A model generated the notes under the pieces. It saw only the letters and a list, made by a program, of their open reading frames with translations, was not told where the DNA came from and did not search any database. Shown here one piece after another: positions 33,105 to 47,139 of a DNA stretch of 64,000 nucleotides. The DNA is from Eucommia ulmoides (taxonomy: Eukaryota > Streptophyta > Magnoliopsida > Garryales > Eucommiaceae): assembly GCA_016647705.1 (NCBI GenBank), contig CM028326.1:47755285-47819284 (forward strand), read 5' to 3'. Each line of letters opens with the position of its first letter. Position 1 is the first letter of the stretch. The position numbers and the translations under genes were made by a program.

Positions 33105-36100
33105 TATTTTTTCTAAGAAGAAACTGTTACACTTTGTACAAACCAGAAGTTATTTTCAAAGGCGAATCTCCCCTACAGAAGTAGTACTTCAAGTGGTCAA
33201 CATTCCACGGGTGCTTGAGCGACACACCTTCCTCCATTTCAAGATCGTAGGTTTCTGGATGCATAATCCCGGTGACTCTGTATGGCCCTTCCCAAGTAGG
33301 GGATAGTTTTTCGGTGTCTTGTTCTTTAGTGGACAGAGTAACCTTTCTAAGAACAAGGCTATCGATGTTGAAGAAGCGAGGGTAGACTCGTTGATCATAG
33401 TATCTCATTGTCTTTGCTGGTAGGCAGCTTGCCAAAAACTAGGCTAGTTCTCTTCCTTCTTTGAGGAGGTCAAGGTTCAATGACAGTGCCGCATCATTCC
33501 TGACTTGATTATGGGCCTCAGCAGTTCTAAGAGTTTATATGCTTATATCTGTAGAGATGATGGCCTCGGAGCTGAACGACATAAAAAAAGGGTTTCTCTA
33601 GTAAAAGTTCTTGGAGTGGTATGGTATGCCCAAAGGACAGGGTAGCATCTTCTACCCACCATCCTTTTGACTTGTCAAGTCTTATTTTCAACCCATGAAA
33701 GATAGTTCTATTTGTGACCTCTACCTGGCAATTTGATTGAGGGTGGATGGGGGAGGCAAAGTTTGTCTTGATCCCCAGCTTTGCGTAGAAGGTGATGAAG
33801 AGGGAGTTTTCGAACTAGGTGCCAATGTCAGATACAATTGCTCTTGGGACCCTAAAACGGCACATTATGCCCTTCTATGCAAAGCCCCGAATTTTTCCCT
33901 TGGTGATTTGGGCCAAAGGTTCAGCCTCGACCCACTTCATAAAATAGTCAATAGCGACGACCAGGAATGTCCTTTGGCTAGTACCCTGGAGAAAGGGTCT
34001 GAGCAGGTCAATTCCCCACTAGGCAAAAGGGCCACAAACTAGTCATTAGAACCAATACGGTTGGAGGAGCGTGAGGGTATGGGGGAAATATCTAACACTT
34101 ATCTATTTTTTGATGAATTCCACAACATCCGCATACATTTTGGGCCAGAATTGTCCTTGGCAGAGTAGCTTTCCAGCAAGGGACCTGCCCCCCCGAGTGG
34201 TTACTGCATAATCCTTCGGGAGTCTCACTCCGGACATATCTAACTTCTTCTGGACGGAGACACCTAGAATAGGGGCCTGAGAATGACCTCCACTACAGAA
34301 CTTTGTTAACTAGAGTGTACCTTGCTTCCTGGTAGTGTATCCTCCTAGCCTCGTCCGGTCTCCTAAGAGGGTGCCTCGTTCCAAGTACTGCTTGATTGGG
34401 TTGATCCAAGTTGGTTGATCAGTGAGTTCATAGATGGTGGCCACTGGATCTGAGGTTACAATGCTCAGAGTGTCAAGGTACTCCACATGGATGCTTTTCT
34501 TTAGAGTCCACTCTACCACTAAGGCGAGATTCGCTAGGGTGTCAGCGTGCCTGTTCTCTTCCTACAGGATTTGAGACACTTGGATTTTTTTTTGAAATTT
34601 GTCATAAGTGCCCTCACCCTCTCCAAGTATGCTGACATACTAGGATTCTTATCCATGTAGTCACCGTTCACCTAGTTGACCATGATGTTAGCCCAGTAGA
34701 ATACCCAAGAGAGGGGGGTGAATTGGGTAATTAAAAATATATCAGAATAAAACTTGATAAATCAAATAATTAATTTTAAGCCTAAATTAATTATTATCTT
34801 TATAACACAGCGAAATAATATGATCAATCTAAGTGCACACCAAAACAACAAAAATAGTAAAATAATAATGCAGCACACAAAAGATTTATACTGGTTCACC
34901 AAGCTACTCTTGGCTAATCCAGTCCCCCGAGCTCACAGAGGTCGCACCCACTAAAACCAAGATCCCTTTAAAGGTAGGAACCAAACCCGCATATCGATTC
35001 TTTTACAGGCTCAGAATCAAATTTATAATTTCCTTTTCTTAGGCTAAGGAAGAACCTCTACTTTTTACAGGCTAAAGAATAACCTAAATTTTTTTAACAC
35101 TGAGGCTCAAAAATCAAAACCTAACAAAAAAAAAAAAAACACTCCAACTATCATTTTCACAGGTAAGGATGGAACCTTTATAAATCACTCACACTAATTC
35201 TATTCAAGAAGAATTAATACCTCAATCTCTTTACAGGAAGAGACTGAAACCCAGCTACTCTTGATTAAATATTCCCAATGATATTTAACCCGTCATAACT
35301 CACCAATACAAAAATTGATAAGTAGTAAATCTCACTCGGAGCTTCTACCACCCCAGATAAATAAAAACTCAATTAATATCCCAACTAATGATAGAAATAT
35401 ATGAGATACAGAAATCTAATTTTAACAAGAATATGGGTAGCAAATTGGAGCACGTAATCAGATTCAAGAAATTGTTTGAAAGAATATTTTCTTCAAAAAT
35501 CAAAAACAATTTCTAAGATCAATTTCCAAAATATAAAATAATAAACAATAAACAATATGGAAAGATCTTATCCGAAATCCACATAAATAATGATTAGAAC
35601 AGTATAGCTTCAAATCCAATATCAACAAGAATAGATCGCAATTGATTATCAGAATCACTCTTAGAATAGCTCACAATAACGTAGAATACTAACTCTTATA
35701 AAAGCTCTCTCAAAATGATATAGAATGATTAACTCTCTTAGAATGATTAACTCTCTTAGAATGATTAGTTTTTCTAATAAAATTCGCCGGTCTATTTAAA
35801 GGAACATGTAATCAGCCTTCTAACGGCTAGTTTACAAGTGTCATGACAATAAAAAGCTCTTATAGACCACTTATAATATAAGGACTTCATTTAGGTTCAA
35901 TTTCACTTAATAACAACTTTCAAAACACTCAATTAAACCCTAAAGTATTTCTCAATCAAAATAAATAAGTATAGAATCCATTTTAAGTATTAAATTGAGA
36001 AATATTAATATTTAATGAACCATATTGAAAGGATTTAATTAGTATATGAACCATATCTTAAATATAGAGAATATCCTCGAAATCTTTCTCAAATCCTAAC

Positions 36101-37790
36101 AAAAAATGACTATTTTTGGATTTAAACTCGGATCAAATAGTATCCTGAAACTACGCGTTCAGTTGACTGCCCAGTCGACTGAAAGATACTGGAAGTAGCC
36201 CATGCAGTTCATCGATTGACCGCTCGGTCGACTCTTCGATTAAGAGAGTTTGTCATGCTTTCACCGGTTGACTTGTCAGTCGACTCTTCGATTCAGAGAG
36301 TTCAGCTGTTTTCACCGGTCGACCTATCAATCGACTCTTTGATTCAGAGAGTTCAGCCACCATTGGTCGGTCGACTCCTCAGTTGACTTCTCATTTCTGG
36401 ATCTTTTCTCTGATCTCGTTTTTTACTCACTTTCTTTTACAATTTTGCCCCTTTATCCATTTTTATCTTTAAATAAGCTCTACCAATATTCTTATATTCC
36501 ATTTTAGTCATTCAAAAATATTTATTTTCAAGTCACATAGGAGCAAATAATTACACTTAACCAAAACACACATAAAAGATAAAATTTATTTTGTGCCATG
36601 TGTGTGTTCCTAAATAAGATATTAAGAGTTAAGATTTACCTGAGTTGTTTTTCCTAATTTTTTCAAACTCTTAATACTTCTTCATCATCCTAATATCTTC
36701 ATTTAGCATCCTTTCAATTTGACATCTTCATTACTGGAACTTTAAATCACTGAAACACTTAATCAAACATTAGTTCCACTAAAACATCAATACTTAATTG
36801 GTCATCAAAATCTTAGGATCAACACACGAGTTGTGAGTCACAGAAGACTAGAAGAGATTGCACATTGAATTTCGTTGCAAAGCTCAGACCAGTGAGCAAG
36901 GCTTCGTATTCAGCTTTATTGTTTATAGCTCTGAATCCGAGTCAGAGAGCGTATTCCATAACTTCTTTATCCGGGGCTACCAGGATCATCCCTGCCCCAC
37001 AACCGCTCATATTGGACAATCCATCTGTGTAAAGCCACCATGTTATCAGGCTAAAGTCGTAGGGGTTGGGGGAAGTCCCGAGGTCCCCCGGGAGTAGAGG
37101 TTCCTGACAATTTGTTTTTGGATCCTGATCTTCCGAGAAGGTGAGTTCTGTGATGAAATCGACGAGGACTTGGCCTTTGATAGCCGTTCTCAGTCGATAT
37201 TCAATATGAAACTATCCCAACTCAAATTTATACTTCATCAGCCTTACCTAGACATCAAGATAGTGTAAGATCTGTTTCAGGAGTTGGTCGGTTAGAACAA
37301 CAATGGTGTCTGCTTGGAAATATTGTCGAAGTTTCCTGGAGAGAATCAGCAGGGCATAAGCCAACTTTTTGAATTTTGAGTACCTGGTCTCACCATCCAA
37401 GAGGACTTTGCGGGAGTAGTACACCGGGTTCTGAACACCATTTTCTTCCCTCACTAGGGTTTCACTTACCACAGTTGAGGAAGCAAAAATATACAAGTAC
37501 AACTCCTCCCCCATTCGGGGTGTTGAGGAGAGGAGCTGAGGAAAGGTAGTATTTTAGATCACAAAATGCAGCCTCACACTCACTTATCCAGGTGAAGTCT
37601 TTTACCCATGGAGCACCTTAAAAAAGGGCAAACACCTCTTTGAAGACTTAGATATGAATCAGTTCAGGGTTGCAAGCCTCCGTTCAGCATTTGGATCTCT
37701 TTCTTCGAGCGCGGCAGGGATATGCCGAGTATAGTAGTGATCTAATCAGGCCTCACTATTCCAAGGAAAGAATAAAGATGATTAACTACC
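33105..37790 (-). pseudogene. Tat-like gypsy pol (RT end, RNase H, second RNase H, integrase), split by a solo LTR
   Basis: Read leftwards. 37790-37530: RT end with stops. 37514-37248: RNase H (EELYLYIFAS, PVYYSRKVL, LTDQLLKQIL). 37110-36830: start of a second RNase H (LYTDGLSNMSGCGAGMIL, INNKAEYEALLTGL, FCDSQLV), which continues after the solo LTR at 34680 (VNGDYMDKNPSMSAYLE, EENRHADTLANLA). A second, archaeal-like RNase H is a known trait of the Tat lineage. 34200-33500: integrase zinc-binding remnant, then the catalytic core with VVAIDYFMKWVEAEPL, VSDIGT-FEN and HPQSNCQVEVTNRT, i.e. the D, D and E positions. 33435-33127: integrase C-terminal part (LVLRKVTL, WEGPYRV, HPWNVDHLKYY). Several stops. 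Cut at 37790, where plus-strand gag sequence begins. Confidence 0.8.
34686..36824 (-). repeat. Solo LTR of copia subfamily B in the second RNase H
   Basis: 2,139 bp, borders as in the copy at 12242. Flanks catga (34681-34685) and cacga (36825-36829) are a near-perfect duplication, and the RNase H coding frame resumes across the insert. The palindrome array with GTCGAC cores is at 36160-36400. Confidence 0.85.
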
Positions 37791-37799
37791 TTCACCTGG

Positions 37800-38450
37800 A
37801 GATACCCTTAACATGATAAAGCATTGGGATGAAATAAGAATCCAGAAGCTCCCTCATGAAAAAATGATTACTACAGAAAACTACTCAGTCTTGGTAGATA
37901 AGAGGATGACATTCTTGCCACCGTCACAACCCAAGACCTGCTTAGTTGGGAGAAGAACCTTGAACCTATGGAAAACTCAATCCAAGAAGAAATTTCCAAA
38001 ATATGTAAGTATATGGACTACATGGAACCATCTATCAAAGAGATTAAGCAAGCCAAACTAGCCTATCGAAAAGGAAGCCTACCTACAACCCCAATAAAAG
38101 GGACCCCTATCCACTCAGAACAACAACCTTTCATCAATTCCCTATATTTATCTTATCTAAATAGATCTTCCCAAAATCCTAAGACAATTCAACCATACCC
38201 AGAACGAAAGCAATTTACCCCGTTTCCTGTGCTATTTTCCAAAATCTTCCACAATTGCTTAAGGAAATGATTTCTAAAACCAATTTCTCCTAACCATGTA
38301 AACCCTCAGAATTCGAGGTTTAACCCTCACACTTTCTATCAATACCACTCTGGAGAGGCTGGTCATCACACTAACCAGTGCCTCGCCCTCAAGAACTGTA
38401 TCAAGAATCTTATCTAATCAGGGGTCGTAAGCTTCTAGAAAGACCAAGAA
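37800..38450 (+). pseudogene. Tat-like gag C-terminus with zinc finger-like motif
   Basis: Two overlapping frames (37813-38061 and 37968-38270), then a stretch to about 38450, encode FTPFPVLFSKIFHNCLRK and, farther on, YHSGEAGHHTNQCLALKNCI. The latter matches the YH--A-GHTT-QC-ALK motif after the capsid in many plant Tat/Ogre-type gags. The orientation is opposite to the pol on the left, so this is another element. Stops occur after the motif and no protease follows. Confidence 0.65.
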
Positions 38451-40384
38451 CTTTAAGGAGGTGATGTCTATATCTACTCTTTCTTTTAGTTTCTTAAGTA
38501 TTTTTAGATAAACTAGGTATTGTCCTATATGCCTATGTACTAGATCTACATATCACTAAATGTGGGCTTATTTTGTCTAAAGTCGACTCAGGTCTTTATA
38601 CTCTAACTTTCATAAATCAATTTGCCTGTTGCAATTTACATACCGTGAATAATTAAAAATAATGATAAGATAAATTCAATACTAAATCTGACTATTATCC
38701 AAAGAAAAATGTTAAAAAGAAATGTCTTATTTCAACCAAACGATGGTGAGATATTGACAATAAAATTTGAGATCGTTAGAAAGAAAACTTAGGAGCCATG
38801 TTGAGGAATCGTTACATATGTTCTAACCTGGGAGTATCCAAGCAACCTTAAAGAAGTATAGAAGACCTCCTCAACTAAAACAGAAGGAAGAAATATTAAG
38901 AAGATTTTCAATATGAAGAATGATAGATAAAGTTTTAGAACCTGACATCGCCATAGAAAAATTAGGTAGTTAGACAAAGAAGGATCGACTAATGTAAACT
39001 AAGACTTATATAGACATAAAATTCAGAAGCACATGGAAACCTACCTAAAATAAAAAGAGGAGGAACCTTGTAGAATTGAAGTCAACCAAGACTAGAATAA
39101 GATAACTAGGCTTATCAAGATAATACCTAATAATGGGAAAAGAAACCGGGAAGGGGGCAAAATCGATGAAGACCTCGAGACTGACTCAAAATACAATAAT
39201 TCTCTAAAAGCATATAAAATCCTAGAAGTATGTGTTACGAGACAGAAAGTATGTGCTAAGAGAAGGAAATAAAGTTTCTAAACACTGAGTGGTCACACGA
39301 AAGCAATAAGGTGAATCATGCTCTTTATATAATCTGCGAATTAAGTTGTAGGGGTGTCTCAACACCTCGTGACTTGGGCCAACTGGACCGGGATTACTAC
39401 CCAAAGCTCGCTACATTGATTATTTAGAAAGTATGACTCCCTACTTGCTGGAAAGAATAAAATAAAAGAGAAGTCTCTTAACACTTCCAAGACAGTATAA
39501 CATTTGTTAGTTGTCATTAAATAATATTTGTTTCTCAATCACTTCTATTCTCCCTCCCCTGAGTTATCTCGGGAAGGCCCATTCTGTTTGCCCCCAGTTC
39601 GAGACAGAAGAAGTGAAGCAGAGCCTTCGATGAAACCTCGAGTAACATATAGGGCCTAGGTAATCTCGATAACAATCTTAGAAAATATCAATATCAGAAT
39701 TTGATGGAATTGAAACTAGACAACTTCCTTAACTATATACTATGGATATTTGGTCTAAATTACTATTGAACTTATCTTCATCATATTTTAGATTAATCCA
39801 ATGGAAAAATCGTGACAATCATTGAGATGATTGAACGGTTAAATATGATTACCTGAACATACTCTAGTTAAAATAATCTCACATAAACGCAAATAGGGAA
39901 ATATACATGGAAAGTATGGGTATAATACTTAAAACATTAGAAATGAACTTGGGAAAATACAGGAAAAGAAAAGAGTAAGCCTTGCTAAGTAATCCATTCA
40001 GTCGAACCCTCTCCCAAAACTCATCCAAAAGTCATTAAAAGCCTGAGCCAAATCAACAAGTGATTTTTATTCTGAGCCAGATGTTCCCATTCTGGGAAAT
40101 CCTTATCTTACCCAAGTAAGATACGAAATAACCCTCCATTATTCCTACCCAAACCTCTCTATATTGCAACCAAAACCCAGAGACTATTTGAAGAAGAGAT
40201 CCCGATCAAAATTCTAGTTTCCACACAAGAAGGAGCAGGAAGCCTCTTAGAAGCACTAGTCAGCTTTTCGTATTAGAAACGATAATGAAATAACCAGGGG
40301 AGATGGCTAATAGAAAAATGTACTTAGCGCAAACATTATAGGAAACATTCTAGGAGAAAACTAGCATATCTAAATAGATAATGC
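38451..40384 (+). other. Decayed Tat-like internal sequence
   Basis: About 1.9 kb without a supported ORF, downstream of the gag remnant and upstream of a solo LTR. It continues at 43265. Probably untranslated or eroded pol sequence of the same element. Confidence 0.4.
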
Positions 40385-40698
40385 TGTAAGATCCCGATTT
40401 AGCACGCACGTCATTTTAATTACATTCTAGAGCATTGGGAAAATTTGGGGTAAATTTTTGTTAATTAAAAATTCAAATCAAAAGTTTAGGGGCAAAAATT
40501 GGAAATTTAGAAACATTAAATTTAAACTTGAGATTCGAATTGACAAAAAAAATAAAAAAAAATAAATAAGTAAATAAATAATAAATAATAATAAATAAAT
40601 TTCGGGTGAAATTATAATTTTTGAAACTTGTAAAAGCTAAATTGATTAAAATGAAGATTTTAAGGAAAAGAGGGGGAGAAAAGAGCAATTGGACAAAA

Positions 40699-40702
<4 letters not shown>

Positions 40703-40770
<68 letters not shown>
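40703..40770. repeat. TA microsatellite
   Basis: About 34 TA units near the start of the solo LTR, longer than in the first copy. Confidence 0.95.
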
Positions 40771-40771
<1 letters not shown>

Positions 40772-42518
40772 CACAACCGTGGGTGTTGTGCCGTGAATTT
40801 CAGCCGGAGACAAGGGAAGCGGGAAATGGCGACGTGGCATGAAGGGAACAAAACCTATCCACTATTATCATGCATATATATATGTACATGCGTGAAATTC
40901 AGGAGGCGAGCACCTCAAAAGAAGAAATCGAAAAAACCGAGAGGGAGAGGAGAAGGTTCGGGATGGGTGGGTTCGCCGGCGATGGGGTGCAGTCCAGCGT
41001 GGGTGGTGGCCCTCCATTCAGTCGGATTTGTGCATGTGTGTGGTTTATCCGCCGTTCAAACCATTATTCAGCCGGATGTGTATGTGCTCTGTTCCATTCC
41101 GTCGTTGTGTGTATGGACGCTCTGTTTTTTTGTACCAATTGTGTGTTTGTGTGTATGGTTGTACATGTGGGTTGCATGTGGGTATGAGATCAGGTTGTGG
41201 GCGTGTTCCGTTCGGTCAGATGAGGGTGTTGGTGTGGCCGCCGCTGTCGCCGAAATTTGCCAACGGTGAGTTAGAGAGAGAAAACCGTGCGTGCGTGTGT
41301 GTGTCTGCTGTGCGTGTGATAGTGAGTATTATGGTTGTTGTATGTGTGTGTTACGAACGTCGTGTGTAACCGTGTGGGTGTGGGGGGGGCAACGTGAGTT
41401 TGGCCGTCAACGGTGGTGGCGATAGTTTTTGTAGGTAGGTGCGTTTGGTGATAGGGTGGCTGGTGGTGGTTGGTGATCGGTAGTGGGGGATGGAGTAGGG
41501 TCGGCGGTGAGGGTGGCGAGGTGTAGGAAGCCTCCAGTGGGTGGTAATAGTAGAGAGAGAGAGGGGTGGCCGGCGGCATCAAAACGGGGAAACGGAAACG
41601 ATAAATGCAAGCAGAAAAGAAAGAAGCAGAGAAAAGAAGGAAAAGGGGAAGAAAAGGGAAAAAAATACATGAACCACCCCAATAGAATCTAAAAACCTAA
41701 TTCGTGGCTGGCGGGGGTTTCGAAATCAGGTAAAATTTTAGTCAGGTATTATTTTTGTTAAATTAAATTGTTAGTATTAAAAATTTCATAATCATGGAAG
41801 GAATTTCAAAACCATATTGATATTTTGTTAATCGTCAATCTAAATAAATTGGTGCGGTGAATATCAACGTAACGGAATGGATAAAAGGATAATTTTTCAT
41901 AATAAAATCTGGAAAATAGAGAATTATGAAATTTAGGGTCTACATTTCATGTTGGGTTATTTAAAATAAAATATTAATTTAGATCCTATCGTTATTAAGT
42001 TCGCAGGCGCCAGCGTCCCAGTAGGATTTGAACGGTAATAGTTTTTCAGCGCGGGAATCGAGGTGAGTGTACTGTCTTCTTGCCAACCTATTTTTCTATG
42101 AATATATATGATGAAATATGTAATTATTTAAACTGTATGAATTTATAAATGATATGGATCAAGCAGGATTTGAGTGAGTTGGTAAACTGGATTTTCGGAA
42201 GATTTCGATAGTTTTCAAAAAGAAGTTGAAAATGAATGTTTGTTGGATTTGGTGAGATTAGACGGTGTTTTTAAAAAGAGAATAGAAAATATCTATTTTT
42301 CTAAAAATGCCTGGTTTTTCTAAAAATAAAGGGTGGAAAAGTTGTTTTGATAAAATCGGACCTTTTTTTTTAAAGAAAGTGTGAAATATGATTTTTGGAT
42401 TTAAAAGTTGGTTTTGAGGAAAAAAGGTAGATGTGGTGATTTGAAGATGTTGAGTAGACGATATTTATTGAGTTGTGATTCGATGATTCCGTATTTGATT
42501 TTGACGATGTCATGGTTG

Positions 42519-42640
42519 TTCTCCCCGAAAGGAGTGCGGATTCTTCCCTTGAGATATAGATGTTTCTCCCCGTAAGGGGTGTGGATTATATTTCTCCCCA
42601 AAAAGGGGTATGGATATTTCGTAGGAAGGCATTCCTACGA
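42519..42640 (+). repeat. Hairpin-unit array in the second Tekay-like solo LTR
   Basis: CTCC-CCGAAA-GGAG, CCCC-GTAA-GGGG (42568-42579) and CCCC-AAAAA-GGGG (42596-42608), each followed by a GTGYGGAT-like tail. They are followed by CGTAGGAA-GGCA-TTCCTACG (42620-42639). The last hairpin is shared with the first copy; the unit hairpins are not. Confidence 0.75.
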
Positions 42641-43264
42641 ATGTTACGGTACCGTTGTAACTCCCGATCGTGAGATTAAAACGATCACTATAGCTAGCTA
42701 GTGTGTGTTATGGTGGAGTGGTAGTTTGAGATGTGATGTTTTACTTATATTGGGTTATTTATTATTTATTATGGTGATTGGTATTATTTTACTAGATGGA
42801 TTGGAATGGAACTTATATTTATTACTTTATTTTCCCTGCTTACATTATGTAGAATTTTACTAGTACGTGTTGTTTCTATACTTACGCTTGATCCATATTT
42901 AAATGATGTAATATTTAGAATGTGTTATTATGTAAAATTGTTTTTACTAAGAAGGCAGTACACTCGCAGATGAAATAGCTAGGAGTCGATCGGTCCTCTA
43001 CTGGCGCTAAATAGAGTTATGCGGGTCATGCGATGGAGTCATTTGAGGAAAATTGCGAGGTAAGGTGTCAGAGTTGAGTCTAAGTGAGATTTATGGGATT
43101 CGTTTGGTTGTTCTTATATTTGGGACAGTGTGTCCCTATCACTTGAAATTATATATATGTTGGATAGATAATTTGGTTATATATTGACATATTGTGGTTG
43201 TCTAGTCAGTTAGGTGATGTCATGCCGGCCCCATGGTGACGGGAGTCCGGGGTGAGGTGTGACA

Positions 43265-44471
43265 GATGCATTCCCTAAAAAACATTCTAGGTTGGGTGTC
43301 ATAAAATTATACAATATATAACTTAGTATGAAAGTAATACACACGCACTATGTATCACGAATTACTTAGGCATGCACAACCTTCACACACATGAGGAAAC
43401 TTAGGCATCATACTCCAAACAAAAGCCTATGACATCTTGCATATTATGTTGCATCAATAGGCCTTTATCAGTATAACACTTGCACCCATACACCTTATCT
43501 GAGAGATATAGTAGGCTAGTAAGCAATCATTGGACATGTAAACTGGTAAAGTAACCTTACCATGTCGCTGTACCATTATCCCTATCTAATATTTGTTCAA
43601 ACCAATGCAAAAGTTAGACAAGGATTCAACCTCACATAAGGTGTGTTGATAGTAGACCATGCCCATTCCTATGAAACGTCGGGGTGTAATGGAATGTCAT
43701 TAGAAAGTCAACCTTACTAGGATCTAACACAACCGTCCTAGAGTTAGTCAAGTCCTAAAGTCATTTAAAGTACTCTAAGTTCCAGGCCTCCAATAAGATA
43801 AATAAAAAACAACATCATTCAAAGACTTAAATAGACTACCAATGAAAGATAAAGATCAATCTTAAATTAGTTAATTCTTAGGAAAAAAACTTTATCCACT
43901 AGACTAGAGCAAGATTGCTGCCAACAAATGTTGCTATCTCTACCTGCGATAGGTATGATTCTTAGAATCATCTTAGCCCAGAACTACGTTCGACCTGATT
44001 CTTGGCAGATCACCAAGGTACGTAGGAAACCCAAGTGGGTTAGATCGAAACAAAGAAGAAATAGAGGTATCAGCTTCACGATATTCTCTCAGCCCTATAA
44101 CATGGCGTATCTCTGGAGTAGTCTTTTGACTCTCTAGAGGAAATCCATTTTCGCTCTCTTTGTTTACCAAACAATAGAGGATGCCTAAGCAAGAACTACA
44201 CTTTACCTGATCCTCGACAATTTGCCAAGGTACGTAGGAAACCTATTTATGTTCGGTCATCCAACTATAGAAACCCCCCTAGCCATGGGCTAGAGTGCAT
44301 TCTCACAGTTTCCACCATCATACATAGATTAATACTAATAAAGTCCATTGTACGCTTTCCACCAAATGGTAGGGGTATAAGTTTACATTGTCACTCCCTA
44401 TTAAAGGGGTACTAAGGGGAACAAATGACAATCAAATATAGAAAAAGAGTACAATTTCGGGTTAAGAAAGG
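43265..44471 (+). other. Tat-like non-coding sequence with two diverged repeats
   Basis: Continuation of 38451-40384. It contains two copies of a block (about 43970-44045 and 44190-44275) of the form gaactac...tgattctt...caaggtacgtaggaaacc...ttcggtca. I recall this as a common segment of Tat-type LTRs or untranslated regions. A related block is at 63415-63475. The inverted repeat ctagcc-atg-ggctag is at 44279-44293. Confidence 0.45.
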
Positions 44472-46820
44472 TGTTGGCCCAGTGAGCTACCCAAGAGGGG
44501 TAGTTGAATTAGGTAGTTATAAAAATTCAAACAAATTTCTTATCTTTCAACACTTAAATAATCAAATAATAAATTTATCTAAAATCAATTATTATCTTTA
44601 TAACGCAGCGAATAAGTGTTTAAACTAGGTGCACAACCAAACAAAAATATAAACAATGCAGAACACAAAGATATATCCTGGTTCACCAAGCTATTCTTGG
44701 CTAATCCAGTCCCCTAAGCCCCCATGGAGATTTGTACCCACTAACCAATTGATCGTTTTACAGATAGGAACCAAACCCTTACAACGATTCTTTTCTCAAG
44801 CTCAGAATCAACCTTTACAATCATTATTTTCTTTGGCTAAGGAAGAACTTTATCTTTTTACCAAGCTAAAGAACCTAATTCTATTCAGCAAGAATCACCA
44901 CCTAATCCTTTTCCTAGGCACAGGAATAACCTTATATTTTTTTCAGGCTAAAGACTAACCTAATCCTTTCACAGGCTAAGGATTAAACCTCACAAAAAAC
45001 TCCAAGTATCATTTTCACCGGTAAGGATGGAACCGTTATAATTCACTCACAATTAATTCTAATCAGGAAGAATCAAGCCTAATTATTTTCAAGGGAAAAG
45101 AATAACCTAACATTTTTGTATCTCAGACAAAGATCAAACCTCAATCTTTTTCCAGGAAAAGATTGAAACCCAACTACCCTGACTAAATACCCCCAATAGT
45201 ATCTAATCCGTACAAACTCACCAAAGAAATCACTGAGTTTCTTCCCACTCGGAGCTTCTCCCACCTCAAATCAATTAAACTCGATCAATGTCTCGAAATT
45301 TACTACGTGATAGAATTTAAGTGAGGAATTCAGTATTTGATTATAATAAATGTGGGTAACACAGAATTACACAGAATCAAATACGTAATCAGATAATCAC
45401 AGAAATCGTTTTAAAAAGATTTTTATGCTCTTTAAATTTCAAAAACAATTTTACAATAATATTATCAACCAAACAAATATAATAATATCAAATCACAATA
45501 AGAAATAATAGTTTGAAAAAATCTCACCGAAATAACACCAAAGAATGTATATAAAATCTCTAGACAGCTCAAATCAGTAACGCTAATTCAATAATCAACA
45601 CTTTAGAACAAGAACGCAACACAATATATCTCTCAAATAAATCTCACTAGAATGATAACACTTAGAATAACTAAGGAACTGATAGTTCTTGATATCATGA
45701 TCAATTTTTGCATGTCTATTTAAATTAATTTGAAACTAGCTGTACGGCTAGTTTTCACAAGATAAGACTTTAAAGAGCACTTATCGATCCCATATAACAT
45801 AACCATGCAATTATAATGTATTTTACTCGAATATAGATTTTAAACTTTCAATTAAGTCCTCAAATTATTTCTTATTCTTAAATCGAAAGGATAGGAAGTA
45901 TTAAATAGTCTAAATTGAGAAACACTTAAAATAAGTGTACCATATCTATAAGGATATTAAAATAAGTGTATCACATCATTAATATATCCAAATCCCTACA
46001 ATATCTCACTCAAATATCCGAAAAATGGCTAGTTAATGGCTAGTTTTTGAATTGTTCCTCGAAATCTTCAAAATCTGAAACAACACAGTCGGTTGACTGA
46101 TCATAAACAATCAGTCAACGGTCGATTAACCGATCCCCATGGGTCAATTGATCAATCAATATAGGATGCAAACTCAGTCCAAATTTCGGCCCTAGTTGGT
46201 TGATTGATCATCGAAGGTCAGTCGATCGATCGATACAGAGAGTTTAACCATCAGCCGTCGGTTGAACGATCTCCCTTGATTAGTTGACCGATTGATTCAA
46301 AGACTTTTCAATTCTCCAGCCCTTGCCTATCGGTTAACCAATCTTTCATGGTCGGTTGACCGATCACTACAGGAACACCCTTTCAAAATATATTTCAACT
46401 CTAGAACTTTGACATTTTAAATCCTTCAACCGATTTATTTTCTTGGTTAACTAATATTGAGACTATTAATCAATTTTAAACACTAATCTTGCTTAGGTCA
46501 ATATTCTTTCTTCAATTTCACATCAGAGCAAATATTTAAACTTAATTAAGATCTTAATTCAAACACACATAAATATAGCTTATTTAATTTGTGTCGTGTG
46601 TGATCCTAATCGGGATACATTAAGAGTAAAAATGAATCTGAGTTGTTTTCACCTAGATTCTTTAGAATCTTCAATCTCTTAATGTCTGTCTTTGCATCCT
46701 TCACAATTTCTTCATGATAATATCTTGATTGGAACTCTTTAAACTGAAACACTCAATAAACTCATTGGTTCCACATAAAACATAAACACTTAATTATCCA
46801 TCAAAATCCTGAGATCAACA
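44472..46820 (-). repeat. 3' LTR of C3 (copia subfamily A)
   Basis: 2,349 bp with plus-strand borders tgttggcccagtg and gagatcaaca. The minus strand just upstream reads AAAAAATGAGATGAT, the polypurine tract. The U3 dyad array is at 46080-46450 and includes ATCGAT-rich variants. Confidence 0.8.
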
Positions 46821-47139
46821 ATCATCTCATTTTTTATGATGACAATTAACTTTGATGTTTTCTTCAAAATAAGAATGTAACCACGCTCCCCCTAAATCCG
46901 AAGACGTGTTGTTTAACTCGTTAAAGCACAATCATGAAGAATAATTCAAAAACACATCAGATATTCAATAAAGTAAAATATGATCAAAGATATTCAATGA
47001 AGTAATATTATCATAATAACAATATTCTCCCCCTATATCAGTGCGCAATGCTTAGGCGAACAAATTGTAAACATTAAGTAACTCGTTTAAGCTCAAACAT
47101 GGTTTCCCCTTTATTAGTCAATTCAGTTCAATAAACATC

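Larger units (their letters stand above)
40385..43264 (+). repeat. Solo LTR, probable Tekay/Del family, second copy
   Basis: 2,880 bp, TGTAAGATCC ... GGTGTGACA, flanked by aatgc (40380-40384) and gatgc (43265-43269). It is collinear with 4158-7050: TA tract, GT-rich and purine-rich segments, the gaggtgagtgtactgtcttc block (42059), the hairpin array (42519-42640) and the aagaaggcagtacactcgca block (42949). Confidence 0.8.
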
